Positions 58,608 to 64,000 of a stretch of DNA of 64,000 bases are shown piece by piece (the first letter of the stretch is position 1; every line of letters begins with the position of its first letter). The notes beneath the pieces are model-generated. The model worked only from the letters and a program-made list of their open reading frames with translations. It had not been told where the DNA came from and searched no databases. The stretch spans positions 18,724,063-18,788,062 of the forward strand of contig NC_133063.1 of NCBI RefSeq assembly GCF_048771995.1, read 5' to 3'. Source of the stretch: Taeniopygia guttata. Taxonomy: Eukaryota > Chordata > Aves > Passeriformes > Estrildidae. The position numbers and the translations under genes are program-made.

Positions 58608-60927
58608 GTAAGTATAATTTATTTTTCCAAAGACTTTTTTTTTTAATCTGTACCCAGCATAGCCTGTGAACCCATATTCATATAAAGACAAGGTGTGCCA
58701 GAGCTCTGTGCAGGGCATTGTTTCAGGACACTGCCTTTGCATTTTGCATGTGTATGCATCTGGAGATGTGGTTCCACCTTAGTTCTCATGTGTTTGATTT
58801 TTCCAGCTGCGCCTCCCTTACCTTACCAGATTCTTCAAAATGTGGTGCTTTTAATAGGAATGCTGTAAGCTTTCTAAAAAATATTTGTGGATATTTTGAG
58901 GTGTCTACAGCTGGGTGTAGAGAGCAGAAATGTCTTTGCAGGCAGCAGACTACCCTCACATTCAGTATCAGTAAAACACTCCAAGTCATTTTTTAAAAAA
59001 TGCCTTTTCAGTAATTTGTAATATGTATGTAATATAAAGTGCTTTTGTTGCTTAGTGAAAATATTTAATCAACCCTTGGAAAAGATGAAGTGCTCCCCCG
59101 CATATCAGAGTGTTTATAAATACATGTGATGTGATATGATGATGTTCAGATAATTTTATATTCTGTACTGGAAAGCACAGGGGAGACTGGAGTGTGACAG
59201 CACTATGTAGATTTTCCATCATTATGAAGGATTATTCCTATGCTCTTTGAAATTTTTGAATTGCTGTCGTTCTCAGAAGAACCTTCATATTCAGTCAAGG
59301 AAAACCTGTTTAGGCTACGGAAGGAAAAGGTCTTTTGCCTTAACAGTTCTGTAACATTTCACTGTTCCCATTTCTATTCCCTGAGTGTTGCTAAGGGAAT
59401 GTTTTGATGACCTGACCAAACTACTTACAGTTTCCTAGAAGGCTTTTCCAGTGTCTCGTGGTCATGGCAGAAGGAGCTGAGCTACAAAGTTCACAGAGAA
59501 ATCGAAGAGCAATACTCCCAGCTTAGTGCTTGCACCAATGCCCTGTGAGCCAAGACTGAGAAACCATTTCCGCACTTCAGATTTTATTGTGTAGGCAGAC
59601 ATAGGATTGGGTTCATCATGATAGATTGACTGGTGCAGTGCTAGTTACGATCTCCAGCTTTTTGGCTAATTTTCTTTCTTGGTCCAAAAAGTACTTCAGA
59701 AAGAAAATGTATCAAAAGACTTCTCAAGCCATGTCACACTTGTCTGTGAAACTATGAAGCTGTCTTTTATAAACTTTGAAGTGCCTGGATTTTAAGGCTA
59801 TAGGATTTTCTTTGATTTGTAAAAAATAATATGAAGAATATGCATATAAGTGGAGCAGTGCTAAAACTGGTCTATTAGCTCCCAAGCATGAAGATGAAGA
59901 AACTCAGGATAAGTATTACAGCACCTCCATCACCTATGTCACACCTGTGGTGATTCATCTGCCTGGCTCTAAGGTCTGGGTTTCTTGGCTTGGAAGAGGA
60001 ACGGTCCTGGCTAGTTCCCACTTTTGGATTAATCTCTTTACTTGTATTTAGAAATTATATAGTGACAATGGATACAGCTGTTCAGTAATACATTTAAGCT
60101 ATTCTCAAATATATGATTTTCAGCTTCTGTGAAGTGTCATAATTTAATTGCATTTTGGAGCAAAATAAGAAGACACAAAATATGCAGATGTCTAATTGTG
60201 AACATTGTGGAAAAATTCACATGACATATGAACACTGTTCTTCAGGAGGAGATGTTATGTGTAGCTAGCCCTCACCACCTTCAAAAATAGGTTATGAAGG
60301 CATATACAAAAGTGAAAAATTAAAACAATATATCTTGAATTTTAAAAATTAAAGCTGTGTAAAAGCTAGGTTTAAATTACCACTGAAAGACTCACAAGTA
60401 AGGACACAAAACTCTCTAGTTGAAACTAATAACGGAAACTAGTAAAAGTAATAAAACAGCTTTTAGGGTGAGAATAGAAGAGAGTATAAATGTTGGTAAG
60501 TTGCATGTAAAATCACAGAAAGTTCAGAAAAACCAAATTTGAGGAGCTTGTTAGAATTATAAAGGCTAATAATAAAAGAGAGCTGGTAAGACCAGTAGCT
60601 GAACTGCAGCTAAAATGAACACCAAGGTCAAATAAGAAAAACTAACATTATTAATTCCAATACTACTTGTCCAATTTCCACAAACTTAATTTTTGTTTCT
60701 AAACAGGATATAGTTCTGAGCAACTGTCTGAAATTTGTCATATCAATAGAGAAGACCTGAGGACAAATTAATATATTGTACAATAAGCAAATTCCAGGAT
60801 GAGAGTTTTTTTTAAACCTAGGGTTCTATAAGAAGTCAAACATGAAGCTGCAGAACAACCAATTTAACTTACTGCTGAAATCAGCTATTAATAATAATGT
60901 ATAATATATAATATATAAACTATATAT

Positions 60928-60950
60928 CTTGTACTAATAATTAGTACAAG
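60928..60950. repeat. Inverted repeat, 11-bp arms, 1-base centre
   Basis: CTTGTACTAAT and ATTAGTACAAG flank a single A. It is next to an AT-only stretch (60890-60927). Confidence 0.9.
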
Positions 60951-61068
60951 TTTCTTTAAAAAAAATCCAGAATTCATTGCAGGCATCAGAGCTTGCATGA
61001 AGAAGAAAAATCTTGTCAGAAAGAGTACAGATATTTCCAATGAACTGTCAACAAACTTAAATGCGTTT

Positions 61069-61104
61069 AAAAAGCACAGGAGAAGGTAGTCTCCTGTGCT
61101 TTTT
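61069..61104. repeat. Perfect hairpin: 15-bp stem, 6-base loop
   Basis: AAAAAGCACAGGAGA (61069-61083) pairs without mismatch with TCTCCTGTGCTTTTT (61090-61104) around AGGTAG. The flanks do not extend the stem, so it is shorter than a typical pre-miRNA. Confidence 0.95.
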
Positions 61105-61309
61105 TATTAACTTAAGAGTTAATAGGTTAGAAGGGGAGAAAGGTGTTCAGATTTTACAGATTAAATAAACTGTTATCAGTGAAATGTTTTTAGGGCCTGA
61201 CATGGTTGTAAGCAAAAGGAAATAATACAAGCTAACAAACTTCTCTGGGTTTTTTTGTGAAAATTATTTGGGATAGTTAAACCTAAAGCAGGTTATGATG
61301 AGTTGGGAA

Positions 61310-62200
61310 ATTATTGAAGCTGAATAACTGGATGATTAAATGACAGGAGATTCAATTTTGGTAAATACAAAATTATGGGAAGATAACTCACTCTGTAAAC
61401 ACAACAGTGGCCTCTAAATGAGCTATTACAATTCAGGAAAGAGCTTGGAGTGATTGTGAGTAGTTCTCTGAGAACATCAGTGAGTGCTCAATGGCAGTCA
61501 AAAACCCTCAAAGCAAATAGGATGGTTGGAATTACGAGGTATCAAGAACAAAACAGAAAAACATCATCATTCCACTCATTATGTGGGCCCTCATGTTAAA
61601 CACTGCGTGAAGTCTGGATACCATATCAAAAAGGATATGAAGAATTAAAAAGAAATACAGAGGAGGGTTGCAAGGATGATCACAGGCATGAAATTCTTTT
61701 CAGACAAAGAAAGATTAAACAAAGATTCTTCAGCTTGGAAAATAGATGGCTGAGGAAGGAATATGACAAATCTATAAAATCATGAAAGGTGAAGAGAAGA
61801 TGAATAGGAAATGGGTTTTTGCCTTTTTCATAATAGAGAACCTAAGGGGCATCAAGTTTAAATTATCAGGCAGGAGATCTCTACTGAAAGAGACAGTATT
61901 ATTTCATATATGTCCCAATTATATTGTGGAACTCATTGCCACAGAATACTATCAAGGAGGGAGGTAAAGTGCAGTCAAAAAAACCATTTGACGATATTGA
62001 GGTGGGATAGGTGCCTTGAACTATTTTATGTGCTTGCCCAGTTGTATAAACTGTGGCTAGCAAGGGTCTAAAGTTACTGGCTGTCAAAGCCAGGCAAGAA
62101 TCACTCTACATCCACTCTGTTTTTACTATTCCCCTATGCAATCTGCCAGTTGTCAGAAACAGGACCCTGGGCCTTAGTCCGACCAAGATGGTTCATATGT
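61310..62200 (+). mobile_element. Old CR1-type LINE 3' end, sense
   Basis: The order matches an ancient sauropsid CR1-group LINE: GAGCTTGGAGTGATTGTGAG, a stretch like GGATACCATATCAAAAAGGA, TTCAGCTTGGAAAATAGATG, TCTATAAAATCATGAAAGG, GTGGAACTCATTGCCACAGA, and a 3' end with GGACCCTGGGCCTTAGTCCG. Divergence is much higher than in the avian CR1 copies, so it predates them. It may extend further left. All frames are broken. Confidence 0.75.
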
Positions 62201-62202
62201 AT

Positions 62203-62238
62203 GTGTGTATATATATATACACACACATATAATATACA
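62203..62238 (+). repeat. TG/TA/CA microsatellite
   Basis: GTGTGTATATATATATACAC followed by ACACATATAATATACAC: a short self-complementary simple repeat at the end of the old LINE. Confidence 0.85.
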
Positions 62239-63102
62239 CTGCCTTTTCATATGCATATTTTAGATATGAGTGCAAAAACTTTTTTTCTTTTAACTTCATC
62301 ACAGGTGATTAGAAAGTTGTTGTATTGGCTTTCCTTTTTCTGTCAGCTGATAATAAAGCTGGCAGTGCTGTGATTTTTAAATATTTGAAATGTGTTTCAG
62401 GACTGTATTAGATGGAGTGTGCTTTTTCTCAGCATAATTTTAGTAGGGAATGGAAATGCTATGCTTCAAAGGTTTAGCATGATGGCATTTTATGTTCTTT
62501 TATCTTCCTTAATTTCAACCTTGTGTGCAAAGTCCAACTTGCTGTCTTTGTCTTGTTTTCCTAGGTGGCAGCTTTAGTTTAGGGTACAAAAATTAATTAA
62601 TTTGTTCTCAGATATGCAAGTAAGACCAGTTGGCATATCAGGAGAGCTTGCCCAGTATTGTATTATGCCAGCATCTTTGACTAAAATATTCTGAACATTT
62701 TTCCTACTCAAGGAGGCCTGAGTAATCCATGCTGAATAATCCATGCTGAATTATTGTTCCTATAAAGCACTGCACTTCTAATAATGTTCAACATATACTA
62801 CTGGACTTAAACATTTTAATAAAGAGTCTCATATTTAGGGAGAGGCCATTCAGTTACTACTTCTAAAGTTTCATTTTGCGCTCCATTGAAGGTTATATTA
62901 GGAGTAAAATGAAGACCACATTTTTTTAGCTACCTGAAATATTTGTATTTCTCTAGTTGTAGTGGCATAATCAGTGATTGACCTTTGCTCTTCTTTAGCT
63001 GCTGAGGACAAATAGAGTGTGCGTCTAAGTTAACTGCATCTTTAACAGCTTCTGGGGAAGCCTGAGATGGAAGTTTAAATAATTACTAACATATTGTAGG
63101 GG

Positions 63103-63657
63103 TGTTAAGCCTGGTTGGAAATTAAGCACCATGCAGCTCCTTGCTCAGCCCTCCTTTTACCTCCCTCAACCCCAATGGAATGGGGAGGAGAATCAAAGTA
63201 AAACTTGTTAGCTGAGATAAAAACAGTTTAACAACCTAAAGCAAAGTAAAATACAGTGATAATGGTAAATTACAATAATAAGACAAAAAACAAATTACGT
63301 GCAATGCCAAGTGCCAGACTCCTGATTCCTGAACCCAGATTGGCCATACTTCTAGGTAACTCCCCCCAGTTTACATCCTGGGCGTGATATTCTGGGGTGT
63401 GGAATATTCCTTTGCCAGTTCAGGGCACGTGTCCCAGCCATGCTCCCTCTGAGTTTATTTTGCATACCTTTTCACTGGCAGAGCGTGAGACAAGGAAAGG
63501 GAAGTCCTTGACTTTGGATAAGTACAACTTAGTAGAAAAACAAAATATCAGTGTTAAATGTAAGTGTTATCAATACCATTCTTGGTCTGAAGCCAAAACA
63601 CTGCATTGTATCAGCTACTGAGAAGAAATTAACTCTATCCTGGCTGAAACCAGGACA
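63103..63657 (-). mobile_element. ERVL-type LTR, near full length (555 bp), antisense
   Basis: On the minus strand it begins TGTCCTGGTTTCAGCCAGGA and ends in GGCTTAACA. It keeps the family's order: the AGAGTTAATTTC block, CAGCATGG/GGCTGGGACACG in U3, AAACTGGGGGGAGTTACC after the degraded TATA region, TTAAACTGTTTTTATCTCAG near the R/U5 border, and CCATTCCATTGGGG-type U5. No clear 5-bp duplication is visible. No internal genes adjoin, so it is a solo LTR. Confidence 0.85.
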
Positions 63658-64000
63658 TATGTTTAATTTGCAATGGCATTGAAATGTCTCCTTTGCAGAA
63701 TCTTTTCAGTTATCCGTGCTTTCCTCTTTCACTTCAGTAGGAAAAAGTTCATTGAAGAATTATTTTTCTTTGAGAAACAATGATCTGGTATCTCCAATGC
63801 ACGTTCCTTTTGCCAGTTTTGTTACTTAAGTGAAGTTAATACTTGTTTGTAAAATTTCCACAGATTTTAGGTTTGCTAAGTTAGTTGTGGTAATAGTCAA
63901 ATGTTGATTAGCTGCCTGTAGTATTCATCAGCAGTTCTCAGTTTTACATTTTTGATTGAAAAATTCTAAATCCTGTGTAAAGTGAGTTAGTGAGGTTTAT

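Larger units (their letters stand above)
58608..64000 (+). other. FAM172A: FAM172A intron 5, 5' part (runs off the window)
   Basis: Begins with GTAAGT. The stretches 58620-61060 and 62240-63100 show no recognisable gene; any remaining exon is outside. An AT-repeat tract lies near 62203-62238. Confidence 0.8.

Noticed and set aside
1..64000. CRISPR arrays, operons, phage or plasmid features, rRNA, tRNA
   Set aside because: None seen; the sequence is vertebrate nuclear DNA. A tRNAscan/Rfam search would be needed to exclude small RNA genes with confidence.

Overview
This is vertebrate nuclear DNA, almost certainly from a bird. The evidence is many CR1 LINE fragments, several ~500-570 bp ERVL-type LTRs of the kind common in avian genomes, spliced coding exons with GT..AG introns, and one isolated CpG island. 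There are no prokaryotic operons. Nearly all long open frames are shadows of repeats, of the CpG island or of a (TTCC)n array. I see no new molecular system. The value of the window lies in one gene start and a layered record of transposon insertion.

The only host gene I can support is the 5' part of FAM172A (current name ARB2A, an ARB2-domain protein), on the + strand and running off the right edge. A CpG-island promoter at about 4.9-5.56 kb carries a perfect CRE and an ETS-like site. The likely non-coding first exon ends at the splice donor at 5183/5184. After a 22.8 kb intron, exon 2 (27982-28107) supplies the start codon at 28050, directly preceded by an in-frame stop. Exons 3 (31327-31428), 4 (34012-34112) and 5 (58542-58607) follow in perfect phase. 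Together they encode the first 109 residues; the rest lies beyond 64000.

Region by region: 1-4.9 kb is upstream DNA with an ERVL LTR fragment, a CR1 3' end, a 662 bp solo LTR with a perfect 6-bp target duplication, and a second CR1 tail. 5.2-28 kb is intron 1, with CR1 pieces (including one CR1 inside another) and two near-complete antisense ERVL LTRs. 28-34 kb holds three coding exons with compact introns. 34-58.5 kb is intron 4. It contains a CR1 inserted into an ERVL LTR, a ~460 bp polypyrimidine tract built on (TTCC)n, and a decayed antisense ERVL provirus at 39.4-44.1 kb that itself contains two younger nested solo LTRs. It also contains a CR1 with an intact 3' end and a CR1 ORF2 fragment. 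58.6-64 kb is the start of intron 5, with an older CR1-type LINE and another nearly complete antisense ERVL LTR.

Repeat families were assigned from remembered consensus features, since no search could be run, so family names are generic. Boundaries are exact only where target duplications or terminal TG..CA are described.
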